Assembly (NCBI GenBank): GCA_036245805.1
Contig: BTRK01000004.1
Coordinates: 3,162,001-3,226,000, forward strand
Direction of reading: 5' to 3'
From: Pristionchus mayeri
Lineage: Eukaryota > Nematoda > Chromadorea > Rhabditida > Neodiplogasteridae
DNA: 64,000 nt
In this document: positions 1-10,234 of the stretch, in pieces
Position numbering within the stretch: position 1 is the first letter of the stretch
Layout of the letters: each line of letters opens with the position of its first letter
Position numbers and translations under genes: made by a program
Notes under the pieces: model-generated
The model's database searches: none
The model's input: only the letters and a program-made list of their open reading frames with translations
What the model was told of the DNA's origin: nothing

Positions 1-470
1 TGCAGGTAAGAGAAGTAACTTGGAAATTCGGATAATTAAGTGAACCTGAAAAATACGCGCCTTTTTTTCACCATTTGCTGTACTCTCTTACTGCTCTATC
101 AGAATGTGCGTAATCAAGAAAGAAAAGAAGGCCCGTTTATCGAGTTCTAATAATCAATATGAGCGCAGGAAGCACTCGACACAGCAGCTGTTGGCCGCAC
201 GACCATCATGATCGCGCATCGTCTTGCAACCGTACGCAACGCCGACACGATCGTCGTCTTCGACAAGGGCGAAATCCTGGAAATGGGTCTGTTGGTGTGG
301 GTGTGGACAACGTCGGCGCTGTCGAATATTGACCTAGCGACGTTTCCTACAGGCACACACGACGACCTGCTAGCTCGGGGTGGTCGCTACTACGAACTCG
401 TCAATGCGCAGCAGATCGACGCTGACGATGTCGATAGTGCAATTGATGATGCTGAAGACGAGCTGGACAG
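1..470 (+). CDS. ABC transporter (P-glycoprotein-like) nucleotide-binding domain, 3' part, partial
   Basis: Two coding exons are visible, 169-286 and 353-470, with an in-frame 66-nt intron between them. The first five bases (TGCAG followed by GTAAGA) look like the end of the preceding exon. The peptide runs from EALDTAA through [30 protein letters not shown] and [20 protein letters not shown]. This is the end of an ABC ATPase domain: the segment after Walker B, the H-loop histidine (AHRL) and the C-terminal helix typical of P-glycoprotein/HAF exporters, which use ATP hydrolysis to move substrates across membranes. An acidic tail ([18 protein letters not shown]) follows and could be the linker after the first nucleotide-binding domain. 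No further transmembrane or ATPase exons are recognisable downstream, so either the gene ends here or its remainder is lost. Most of the gene lies left of the window. Confidence 0.85.
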
Positions 471-534
471 GTGTGCAGTATCCATTTTCGACATTCCTAT
501 CATTTTTACTAATTTTCGTTTCTGGAAATAAGAT

Positions 535-720
535 TATCTCACCATCTCGTGAATCGCGAGTAGGCGGGCCAGTGGCACTTAGTAGGCGGCCACGTAGCAG
601 GTAGTAGGCGGCGAGACACCGCCACTAGCCGCCTACCACTGACTACTGGCCCGCCTACTGGTGACTACTGGCCCGCCTACTAGGGACTACTAGCCGTCCA
701 CCCCAATTCCACTTCCCTTC
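535..720. repeat. GC-rich inverted and tandem repeat, downstream of the ABC exons
   Basis: Short units built on TAGTAGGCGG and its complement CCGCCTACTA recur in both orientations across about 150 bp (for example around 560-615 and 625-690). The sequence can fold on itself. No coding potential is seen. The stretch from 471 to about 1300 holds no recognisable exon; it also contains two 36-bp-spaced copies of a CAGTGYTAATT-type unit at 888-960 and a C13 tract at 1260-1272. Confidence 0.6.
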
Positions 721-1310
721 CCTTCCCCATCCAGCTCCCTCTGGTCAGGGTTCTTCCCGCACCTTTACAACGACACTTTTAAATGGTACAATCTTCATTA
801 TCATTTGATTCTGGCAATATCACAGTCTCATGGAACAAAACAACAAATCATGAAATACTATTACAAGTTAATCGACAGTCAAGCAAACAGTGCTAATTAG
901 TGATGCTACAGGTATTTTTTCGACAGTGTTAATTTGTGATGTTACAGGTATTTTAAATTTGAGAAAACAACATGAACAAAGAATGGTACTATTTCACAAC
1001 GAATTAATTTGATTATCAAGATTCTATTTAACAGGGGATTAGAACTTATCTAATTATAAACAGTGGAATTCTTCCGAATCTTCCATCATTACTTGGCCCT
1101 GGTAGGTGGTCGTCCCGTCATTCTACAATTAGCAATTTTATGTTTCCAAATGAGTATTACGGTAACTTTTTTCAGGTACTCTAGGAAACAGTAAACATAT
1201 CTAGAAATTTAAAGTGGGATTGCTTTTATGTGTGGAACAGTTTTACAGCTTCCCTTTTACCCCCCCCCCCCCTCCCCTAACTTCCCCATGTAGTAAAGAA
1301 ATACTCATCG

Positions 1311-1436
1311 TGCAAGATTGCAAAGGATATATATCATAACCACTGGTCTAGTGGTTATGATATCTGCCCGGTAAGCGGAACACTTGGGTTCGAATCCTGG
1401 TCCGAGCATATCATTTGCAATCTTGAACAATGATTA
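1311..1436 (+). pseudogene. tRNA-Thr-like pseudogene inside an inverted repeat
   Basis: The 3' two thirds look like a tRNA: a five-pair anticodon stem around the seven-base loop CCGGTAA (anticodon GGT, threonine), a T-arm with GGTTCGAATCC and a 3' acceptor strand TCCGAGC followed by A at 1408. The 5' acceptor strand is missing. In its place, 1331-1343 is an exact reverse complement of 1351-1363, making a 13-bp hairpin around TGGTCTA. Position 33 is C rather than the near-universal U. The unit is flanked by 12-bp inverted repeats (CAAGATTGCAAA at about 1313-1324 and its complement near 1412-1425). It is a relic or tRNA-derived repeat rather than a working gene. Confidence 0.6.
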
Positions 1437-1625
1437 TGTCTCTTTATCCTACTCTGCAATAACCAGACAGTCAATCTGATATAAAAGAAATACTTAAACT
1501 ATAATTTGTATTATATTTCCCCGGCTCGAAAATAAGGTACCCGTCCGTACTCGCCTGTGTTCGGTGACCTTCGGCTTGGTCGTACGTAGGGATCTTGGCT
1601 TGACGAGAGGAATCCTGCAAATATG

Positions 1626-2220
1626 CGCGTTCAACAAATATAAAGCTTTTAATGAATATTTCGCATCTGTTTTCACCGTACCACGAACTTCCCAATTACC
1701 AAAAATTTCGTATAATTCCAACATTTGTGAGATTAATAGTATCACACCTGCTGATATTCTGACTATCCTTCACGAACTTACGCCAAAAATTAATTTTTCT
1801 CCGGATGGGATCCCTAATCTAGTATATTCAAAATGTAAGGTTTCTATTTTTTCACCCCTTACAATAATTTTTAACAAAAGCTTAACTAGTAGAAAAGTCC
1901 CCGAAATTTGGAAAAAAGCAATTGTTAAACCCATTCCAAAAGCGACTAATAATCTTATTTCTAACTTTCGCCCTATTTCTCTTACTTGCAGCGCGTCTAA
2001 AATTTTCGAGAAAATTCTAATCAAGGAAATGGTTCGGTATCTTGAAGATAATTCTAAACTCGACCCTCACCAAGCTGGATTTCGGCAATTCCGATTCACG
2101 TCTACCCAGTTAGCCGAAACTCATTCATTTTATATATCTCTAATTGCCGAAAGAAAATCATACGATGTAATTTACTTCGATTTTAAGAAAGCTTTCGACT
2201 CTATTGATCATGGCTGTATT
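1626..2220 (+). pseudogene. LINE (jockey/CR1-like) reverse transcriptase fragment
   Basis: An open frame encodes the N-terminal half of a non-LTR retrotransposon reverse transcriptase: FNEYFASVF just before the domain, then NFRPISLTCSASKIFEKIL and the catalytic motif A region YFDFKKAFDSIDH ending near 2210. The catalytic YXDD motif and the rest of the domain are absent, and the frame beyond 2220 does not resemble reverse transcriptase. The endonuclease is missing too. Truncation at both ends is unusual for LINE copies, which normally lose only the 5' end, so the 3' end was probably removed later. Not functional. Confidence 0.8.
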
Positions 2221-2583
2221 CCCATCCATCAATTCAGAAATTGTTTTGATCAGCGAACTGTGCACAACTTTTCACTCCCCTGTGAATTCATTAATTTTCA
2301 TTTTTGGAAACAAGCAGTATGTATGTATTTCTGTTCAAAATTCAACTATTTGCAGGTATGTAAGAATGTTTCAAGAGAAATGGAGACGAAGATCGACAAT
2401 TTCGAATCAGTTCTGACCCCAAAAACATTAATCTCTCGTTAATTATCTCATCCAAAAACATCGTACATTTACATTTGTTCCTGGTCTTACTTTGAACTAT
2501 AGTTATAACAGTAATTGCATACACCTTGTGGATAAGGAATAAAATGGGATGTTCAAGTGTTTTCCCATAACTCATACGAAAGC

Positions 2584-2954
2584 GGGGGGGGGGGGGGGGT
2601 GACAACTGGTAAAACGACAACTGGTAAACTCGTCGCCGTTCACTTGCAATTTGGCGCAGCGACTTGGTAGTTGTTTCATTGTAATCAGTATGCGATCCCA
2701 TACATTTGCATATATTAGTCTTGTTACCAGGCGATCATGAGTTTCAACGGTCATGGAAATGCACTTTCCATGAACCCCGGGTCGTTGATTTGGAGTACAA
2801 CTCATGATCGCTTTTTAGCAAGACTTACATATGCAAATGTAGGGGAGCACACACTGATTACAATGAAACAGCTCCCAAGTCGCTGCGCCAAATTGCAAGT
2901 GAACGGCGACGAGTTTACCAGTTGTCTTTTTACCAGTTGTCACCCCCCCCCCCC
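2584..2954. mobile_element. Palindromic foldback element bounded by G/C tracts (copy A1)
   Basis: The sequence starts with G16 followed by TGACAACTGG and ends with CCAGTTGTCA followed by C12. The two halves are reverse complements over about 170 bp each, including the copies of TGCAATTTGGCGCAGCGACTTGG, and meet near 2765. Short open frames on both strands are simply the two arms read in opposite directions. It shares its central part (GTTGTACTCCAAATCAACGA) with the element at 3159-3513. Confidence 0.8.
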
Positions 2955-3158
2955 TGAAAGCGGCATCTGCTGCACAGAGGTGGAAGAGCGAGAGAGAGAG
3001 AAGAATTGCAAGTGGATGGAAATGAGTAGCGCGCACCGAAGAGAGAAAAAAATTGTGGAAAGGCGACGAGCCTTGAATTATACTCACTTCTCTCTTCATT
3101 TAGCTTCTTGCCTGGGCACCCCCAAATGATTTGAGTATTCGCAGTTTTCTGTTCGGAT

Positions 3159-3513
3159 GCAAATTCGCGGGGGAACGACATTTCCGCAACGGAGTGCCGT
3201 TTGCTTGACAGTTGGGGTAGCAAGTTGCGAGGTGTTGCATTGTTACCAGTATGTGCTCCCATACATAAGCATATATAAATTTCGTTACCAGGCGATATTG
3301 AGTTGTACTCCAAATCAACGACCCGGGGTTCATGGAATATGGATTTCCATGACCCCCTATACGTTGAAACTCAAGTTCGCCTGGAGGTAAGAATTGTATA
3401 TGCAAAGGTATGGAGGAACATACTGGTAACAACGCAACAACTCCCAACTTGCTACCCCAACTCTCAAGCAAACGGCACTCCGTTGCGGAAATGTCGTTCC
3501 CCCAAGTTCGCGC
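3159..3513. mobile_element. Palindromic foldback element (copy A2)
   Basis: The left arm begins GCAAATTCGCGGGGGAACGACA and the right arm ends with its near reverse complement (TGTCGTTCCCCCAAGTTCGCGC). The arms match over about 170 bp and meet near 3340. The core CAACGACCCGGGGTTCATGG is shared, in opposite orientation, with A1, so the two are diverged members of one family. No gene is seen between them (2955-3158) or from 3514 to 4371. Confidence 0.8.
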
Positions 3514-4371
3514 AGCGTATTTCATTTCAATTACTTTCTCATCCACAAATTGTTGACATAATGTGAATTCTCATTGTCTTTCACCTTCAGAAATAGCATA
3601 TATCGCCCTAAGAAGAAAAGAGGATGACGTGGGGGAAGCAATTCGAGGCAATGCTTTCGTCTCGCATGACTGCCTTGCCGTCCGCCTTTATTTGCTCCTT
3701 TCACACAACTTTCTCCCTCTTTTCTCGCACAGCCCGCCATTTTACGCTCTTTCATGCCTTTCTTTCTTGTCTCTCTTTATGCCACTTGTTCCAATGCATA
3801 TTCATTTCAGATTCTTCCACCTATACTGGAAGCATAACCACTCATTATTTGAATAGGAATAACTAATTGATACGTTTGCACTTGTGTTCTTCAAAAAAAA
3901 ATTCCTTCGCTTCAGTGGTTTTTCTATATATTTGAATTTAATGTCACAAGCCCCGGGTAATGCACAATATGCCAGAACTAGTGCAAATTATGCACTGCAG
4001 AATATAGTTTATAACAATTCCCGTTGCATAATCGCAGACATAATTTGCAAGTACACTATCACAAAATCTTTCGGGCAAAGTGGCCCAACGCTGATGGAAT
4101 ATGTCAGTTTTTCGAATTTAAAGTATTTGTTATCATTTATAATCAGATTAATTTAATGAACAATGATTGCAGATCATAGATCGGGATAGGGACAGAGAAC
4201 AGCGGGAAATTGTAGTCAGATCACAGAAGTTGAATAACAGTGTTAAAGCTCTTTAAATGTTTTTTCACAGATAATGTTCATATCGTATACACATCTTCCA
4301 TCTCCTACCGTTCCAGCCTGACCTTACTAGACCGTGTGTTTATCTGTATCTCCGATGAATTCGGCGCATAA

Positions 4372-5156
4372 CAGAGGAATTCTGAGAGAATTTAGATATT
4401 CCTTGTAGTGTCCGTAGAACGAAAAACTAACCTATGCTGAATATTTGACCCTAGGGGTACTTTTTCACGAAAATCGACCTTATGAAGCGGTATCTCTGAC
4501 CCCTAATTTCCTGTAGCGCGCCTCAACGCTGAGGTCGGTTTTTGTAAATAGTGAATACGTCAGAAAAAAATTAACTCGGATTATTCTGAGATTTTCGATT
4601 TTTGGCCTCAAAAACAGGGATTTTTCGATGATTTTGAGGCCAAAAATCGAAAAACTCAGAATAAGCCGGGTTAAATTTTTTCTGACGTATTTCGACCCGC
4701 AGAAAACGAATCGAAACATATCTCATCGCCAAAACGTGAAAGAAAATTTGTAGTATTAAAATATCGTAATTTTTAGCCAAAAAATCTCGACCTCGCTATA
4801 TTCTTTTGAAAATTTCGTCGAATACCAGACCTTCGATTTTCCTATAAATTTGCGCGCAGGGGTAAAATTGCACGAGGAATCGAATGGAAAGAAAACTGGA
4901 TTGTTATCGGACACCATTTTTTCAGGGCATCAATTTTGAAAATTCAAATGACCGCATTTTTTTTTCGCAGGCTTTCCCGATTTACAAAAACCGACCTCAG
5001 CGTTGAGGCGCGCTACAGGAAATTAGGAGTCAGAGATACCGCTTCCTAAGGTTGATTTTCGTGTTCTACGTGAAAAAGTACCCCTAAGGTCAAATATTCA
5101 CCATAGGTTAGTTTTTCGTTGTACGGACGTATGTCGGTTCTCTCAGATTTCCTCTG
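4372..5156. mobile_element. Palindromic foldback element, family B (copy B1)
   Basis: This is a 785-bp inverted repeat. The left end CAGAGGAA at 4372 mirrors TTCCTCTG ending at 5156. The arms share GTCCGTA, AACTAACCTA, CCCTAGGGGTACTTTTTCACG and the family hallmark CGACCTTA...GTATCTCTGACCCC. The flanks are ATAA on the left and CTAA on the right, which fits a decayed 4-bp target duplication. Other members lie at 13979-15202, 37062-38934 and 44961-46826. No open frame of transposase type is seen, so it is non-autonomous. Confidence 0.8.
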
Positions 5157-6877
5157 CTAAACTAAAAAAAATATTCTCACCAAAATTTTCGCTTTTTCGT
5201 AAATTAATTGTATAATTGAGGTATAAAGACGACAACACGTAAAGTTGTGTTAGACCTGTGAAATTTATAATGCCGCAGCTGCGTGGTAAATTCTCTCGCG
5301 ATTACTATCTTATGAGTTAGTAATGCCGGTCCAGTTTGCTCTTTGATATTGCATGTATGTGAAGACAACCATGACATTATTATTCAACTGTATAATTGCT
5401 TCAACTTCACTAGCCATCGTAGCCTCTCACGAATAGTCTGATTCACTGCCTAGTAGATGAATGCTGGCGAGCTCCAACTCATTAAAACTAGCATTTTGGG
5501 ATGAATATCAAACAATTCATGCGGGGGTTAGTTGGTTCATTTTCGACAGGAATTATCAATGAAAAAATGACTGTTCTAAGCTTCTCACACACTCGTATGC
5601 TACTGACCAAGGAAAGTCGTTCCTTCGTGAACGATTGACCGCTTCCTTCCTCTTCGTGCGAGGATGTTTGGTTGAATTCACAACGAAGAAAAGCAATGGG
5701 AAACAATCAGTAGCTAGGCTGTGGGGAAACATGACCATAAACAATCCATGCCACAAATCCTTCGTTTTCAAGCGCGTGTAAATATGTTATTTTATTGCTC
5801 GAGAATTCGATCAATCATTCTTGGAGAATCGCTCCGATTGGAGAGCCACTCTAGCGATAATGTTTATTTTTCTGCTTGGTCTACATAGTTCATCAAGCCC
5901 CGGCGGAAAAAAATATGTCGGATAATTTTGAATTTGCTAACCTAAGTCCACTTTGCCTTTTCAAATCTCAAAGATCTAAAGAAGCAAAACAATCTTTCTC
6001 CGATCCATCTACCTTGTGACTCAGAAATCTTCCTTCTACTTATATTTCATTCCGAGAAATAATTTTTCTCGTGGCACAAAACAGATTCCATCATATTCAT
6101 TGACATAGTCATGGGAAAATATTCGCCCACATTATTGTTCGCTTACTTCGTTGGTCCTAACCGCGCGCGTCGTTCCCTGATATCTCGAATATTCATCGGA
6201 ATCTTATTTGTTCGCAAGAACGAAAATCAAAACAGAAATCAGGCGTATTCTAATTCTACCCGTGTGAGTTTTTTTATTCCATGATTTCCCGGAAAGTCAA
6301 TGTTTTCCGAGAATTTTCGTTGATTTATGGTTTGTAATCTGCAATTCCGGAATGCAAAGTACCGCGCTCATAGTCAATCGCCGCCTCTTTTCGCAAATAA
6401 GAAACATATCAGATTTCGCAGTCATTATCACACTATTCAAATTCTTAGTGCCTTCGTCCCTGCAGATCTGAGGTGTGTTTTGTATATCGTTTTATCCGAA
6501 CCTGTGCTTATGGTAAACTGACTTCTAAAGTTAACTATCTAAACTGATGTTATCTTTGTGTCACCATTAGCACGCGAAACGATTCTTTCTAATTCTCCCA
6601 AGTTCACCATGGCGGGGGCTAAAATACGCTTCATTGGTTGGCATTCAAACGAAACCCCCGATACAACTATATGTTTAAGACCACCTAACATAGCACAATA
6701 CAACGCACGTATTTCTTTCAAAGTTGGCCTCTTCCGATGCGTTTTGATGATCTTTGAATATGCATTTATTGATACTATATTCGCTGTGCACCAGAAAAGC
6801 AAATCGGTCAAATCTGATCAACGCTGCATCCCGCTTCGCATGACAACAGGGTACGGGACAAGCTACATCTCTTTACA
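5157..6877. other. Intergenic stretch without a recognised gene
   Basis: AT-rich DNA with only short chance frames. The one noticeable stretch is 6540-6905, where both strands stay open for 270-345 nt; the translations match no family I recognise and no splice structure supports them. Confidence 0.4.
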
Positions 6878-6944
6878 GTGCTCTGTTGCCCATCCATTTC
6901 ACTGATAGCGCTCATAATGGAAGGAATGGATCGGTTCTATTGGA

Positions 6945-7760
6945 ATTTTCTCGATCCTTTCATAGTGTTTCGAGCGTTTGCGCAATTGTCGGCATTTTCT
7001 TCAATTCATTCATCTTCTTCACGACCGTCAGCACAAAGTGAGATTTTGTTGATTTTGAAAATGAGTGGTTTATAGCATAATTAGATCAAAAGACCATGCT
7101 TATATTTCAGATCGATGCGAGCCACGTATAACATTCTTATTGCACTTTGCGCTGTTGGCGATGTTCTTCATCAAGTATGTCTACGCATTTGCTATTTTCA
7201 AAATTTTGCATTTTTCAGTGCGGTACACTTGTGCAGAGCCCAATTATCTTTGACTATTACATTAAAATCGACAGTTCTTTGTGTGCAGCGATAACGGCTA
7301 GTTTGCATTTCTTGATCGCATTAGTTGTGCCCAACTATTGTACTTAACACACTTACCGTTTGTCATACCATCCCCTGAACTTCAATCGTGAATTTTTCGA
7401 ATTGTGAATTGTGATTTGCTGGATTTAGATGAGTTGTTCTTGGAGGGGGGGGGGGGTGGTAATCGTAGAATCACAGTTAAAGTCTTCCAGCACATTATCA
7501 TTTTCCACTTTCCAGTTCGTACCAGAAATGGGCATTGGCATCGGGTGCACTTGCATTTTCTGCGTGGGCTTCGACCGAATGCTCGCTGTGAGATACTCGA
7601 TTCGATATCGAACCATTAACAAGCTCTACTATCACATTGTGAGCGCTAATCTGTGTACTTTTTGATAATATCACGCAATATTTCCTCGGTGCTCTGATTA
7701 CACTATATTGCGTATATTATTGCGTGCTCATGATTGCGTTCTACGGTACTGGGTGGGTGA
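6945..7760 (+). pseudogene. Chemoreceptor GPCR, srsx-like, probably decaying
   Basis: Pieces of a seven-transmembrane receptor appear in order. TM1 (CAIVGIFFNSFIFFTTVSTK) ends at a donor at 7037/7038. Exon 7111-7174 encodes SMRATYNILIALCAVGDVLHQ (TM2). Exon 7219 onward begins CGTLVQSPIIFDYY. Exon 7516 onward carries MGIGIGCTCIFCVGFDRMLAVRYSIRYR, the GxDR end of TM3 typical of srsx and related receptors. A TM4-like stretch, FLGALITLYCVYYCVLM, lies at 7683-7757. The first two introns join in frame. No AG acceptor precedes the TM4 piece, the junction before 7516 needs an unusual donor, and no start codon is obvious. TM5-TM7 were not found. It is best read as a pseudogene or one with sequence errors. 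Confidence 0.6.
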
Positions 7761-7856
7761 ATACATTATTTCTGATAATAATGATTGCTAATTTTCTAAA
7801 ATTGCCACATTTCCTGTCTATACACGAGATAGTGTCATTTCTTTCTACAAAGTTAA

Positions 7857-8115
7857 CTATATTTTAAGACCTGTATACTGTGATTTAATGACGCCATACG
7901 GCATGGGCGGATCGTGGTTCCTGATCGGCAACGTTTCTATCAATTTATGCAGCTCTTCGGTGTATTTCCTCATGTGGAGAGGACTGAAATCACATTCTGG
8001 TTCGTGAATTTCACATAGCTTGAATGTTACAATCTCGTACAACCTTTTCGAGTCTTCAACTTGTTGCGGAATGCTTAGTTTACTGCGCGCTAAAAGTAAA
8101 ATTAAGTGAAAAAAG
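7857..8115 (-). CDS. Unidentified exon(s), possible small gene
   Basis: On the minus strand an exon-like stretch begins after a TTTTAG acceptor near 8095 and reads SKLSIPQQVEDSKRLYEIV, then CEIHEPECDFSPLHMRKYTEELHK, and ends in a stop at 7857. Residue use looks coding, with acidic and basic residues alternating. No family is recognised. An upstream exon could be the ATG frame near 8207. The 8230-8700 interval holds nothing recognisable. Confidence 0.35.
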
Positions 8116-8713
8116 ACTAAACATAATTTAGATTCTGCGGAAATGAAACGAATAATCAGATCGTTGTTCATCATTGTCATAGTTGACGTCAGTGGTTGGC
8201 TGCTCACTCCAGGAATAGCAGAAATAGCGAAACATCTCGACCTTCAACGTAGTTAACACTCTCGGTTTTCACTACATCGTTTACTGTTTTCAGCACAGCA
8301 AGAAATCACAATGGTTTTCTTCTGCGGCATTTTCTTAAATCTTGCGTTTGCATCCAAACTTCCCATCTATTATTTTACGAGGTTGAATACAACGTTTAAT
8401 TTTTTAAATGTAATATGTTCAGTTCCGAATATCGAGCAGCCATGCGATCGATCATCTTAGGGAAATCAGCTGATGGCAATAAAATGATATCGATCACGGC
8501 TAAGTGATCGGATGCGTCAAACGTCGACATTTTTTAACGTTAGCACTGCTTTTGGGCGATCATTTATGTGATACATTGCTGATTGATCGGCAATTATCAT
8601 GCGTTTCTTATATTCTCGATATGTGATATTCCATATATTATTTTTATCGGTTAGTAAAAATATATTTTTAATCATCCGAAAAAGTAGTAAGGCCGAAAGA
8701 TATTCTCATGAGA

Positions 8714-9770
8714 TTATTCAATTCAATTCAATTCAATTATTTATTCCGTTCATGTGGGAATATTCAAGATATCATTGTGGAATGGTGTCGAAAAACGGAG
8801 GTCCGTCGATGTGGTCGAATCGGGTTTGCTTGCAGCAAGGGTATAGAAGGGAAGGGGTGGGTTCTCATTGATGTAGCCAATTATGGATAACGGATTTGGG
8901 AAATGATAGAGGGGGCTGTGAGGAGATGAGAGAACGGAAGGAATTATGTGGGAGAACAACAAAATCTGTGGTAAGAGAATTCCAAAAGGAAATGGATCTA
9001 GATACGAGTGTGGAATACGACTTCGGAGGGATAAAGGGTAAGGTTATTCGAAGAGGGTGACCATTACGGAGAGGGCGGGTGAGAGGGGCAGGGATAAGAA
9101 GAGAAGAAAAGTCAAGTAAATAGCGACTGTGTAGAATGGAATGAAGGAACACAATATCGGTTACGGTTCTACGGCTTTCAAGAGTTGTTAATTCAAGAAA
9201 TTGCATTCGTTCAAAATAAGGTACATGAGGAAGAACGCACCGGGAGTAAAGCCTACGAGAGAAGTCACGTTGTACTTTTTCTAGTTCCTTAGTCAATTCG
9301 ACAGAATGGGATGGGTTCCAAATAACAGAACAATATTCAAGGGTAGGAAGAACAAATGTTGTATAGGCTTTCTTGTAAATGGTGGGGCATTTACTATGAA
9401 ATGACTTAAACATGAGGTTAATTTTGGAGCGGGCCTTAGCAACAATCTTTTGTATATGATAAGAGAAAGAGAGATTGGGGGAGAAATGGACAACTAAGTC
9501 TTTAACGATTACTTTTGTTACATTCTTCTCTTTTACAGTGGGCTCATTGAGGAGAACCCCATTAATAAAGTACGATCTACGGGGATTATGCAAGCCGAAA
9601 TGTACAATATGACATTTGGTCTCAGAGATACCTAAATTCCATTGAGAGGACCAAGAGGAGACCGAGTCTAATGCATTTTGAAGATCGTCAGAATATTTGG
9701 GCACTTCAGCATACAATTTGAGGTCATCTGCATACACGGAATAGTGAATGGTCATTGGGAACATTATTGC
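8714..9770 (-). mobile_element. LINE (jockey/CR1-like), 5'-truncated, 3' half of reverse transcriptase
   Basis: A 300-codon open frame (9764 to 8865) starts at the catalytic motif C, YADDLKLYAEV, and continues through SSWSSQWNLGISETKCHIVHFG, FVLPTLEYCSVIWNPS and LEKVQRDFSRR to the C terminus. These are the thumb and downstream motifs of non-LTR reverse transcriptases. The 3' untranslated part ends in an ATTGA-type pentamer repeat (8714-8740), a normal LINE tail. The 5' end is cut just upstream of YADD next to a TTGCTATTA simple repeat (9765-9820). The frame has no internal stops, so this copy is fairly young, but it cannot work alone. Confidence 0.85.
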
Positions 9771-9876
9771 TATTGCTTTCGTATTATTGCTATTATTGCT
9801 TCATTGCTATTATTGCTTTCGCGTGCTCTATAGCTGCGCATCTTCACAGACTGCGGAGTGAGATGTCACCCTAATC

Positions 9877-9969
9877 GAGCAATCGTCTGACTCTCTTCAG
9901 TTTGCACGCTCTCTCGTCTCTCTGACCGGCGAGAGAGCGTGCAAACTGAAGAGAGTCGGACGATTGCTC
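9877..9969. repeat. Short hairpin element, copy H1
   Basis: A 93-bp inverted repeat whose arm starts GAGCAATCGTCTGACTCTCT and continues to GCACGCTCTCTC; it is followed by a short loop containing GACCGG and the complementary arm. Only one or two mismatches separate the arms. Related copies occur at 10493, 27176, 31433, 40728 and 43627. The surrounding 9770-10234 has no gene. Confidence 0.85.
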
Positions 9970-10234
9970 CCCTAATCTGATGCAATCAGAATATATGTGA
10001 GAAAATATTCGTTTCTCACCAGCTGTCAGATAAGTCAAGTTTTCAATTACGTATTCTTCCATAATAATGGTAACTGAGATAACCTATGTAAACTCGTTCC
10101 TTCATTGTTAAACAGTCAATGGTTGCATTTACACTTATCGGATACGTGTGAAAATATTCTATTTATATGATTGTGATTACCGATAATTCAAATTTGACTA
10201 AACATAAACACCGGTCTGGCAAGAATTCCCGGAA

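Noticed and set aside
1337..1408. Functional tRNA-Thr (GGT)
   Set aside because: The 5' acceptor strand does not pair with the 3' strand, C replaces U33, and the 5' half is a mirror of downstream sequence.
6539..6905. Overlapping frames on both strands (90 and 115 codons)
   Set aside because: No family resemblance, no splice context and no conserved partner; likely chance openness.
9877..9969. CRISPR-like or microRNA array reading of the repeated hairpins
   Set aside because: Copies are dispersed over tens of kb without regular spacers, and arms are longer and more perfect than a typical nematode microRNA precursor; kept as a repeat family.
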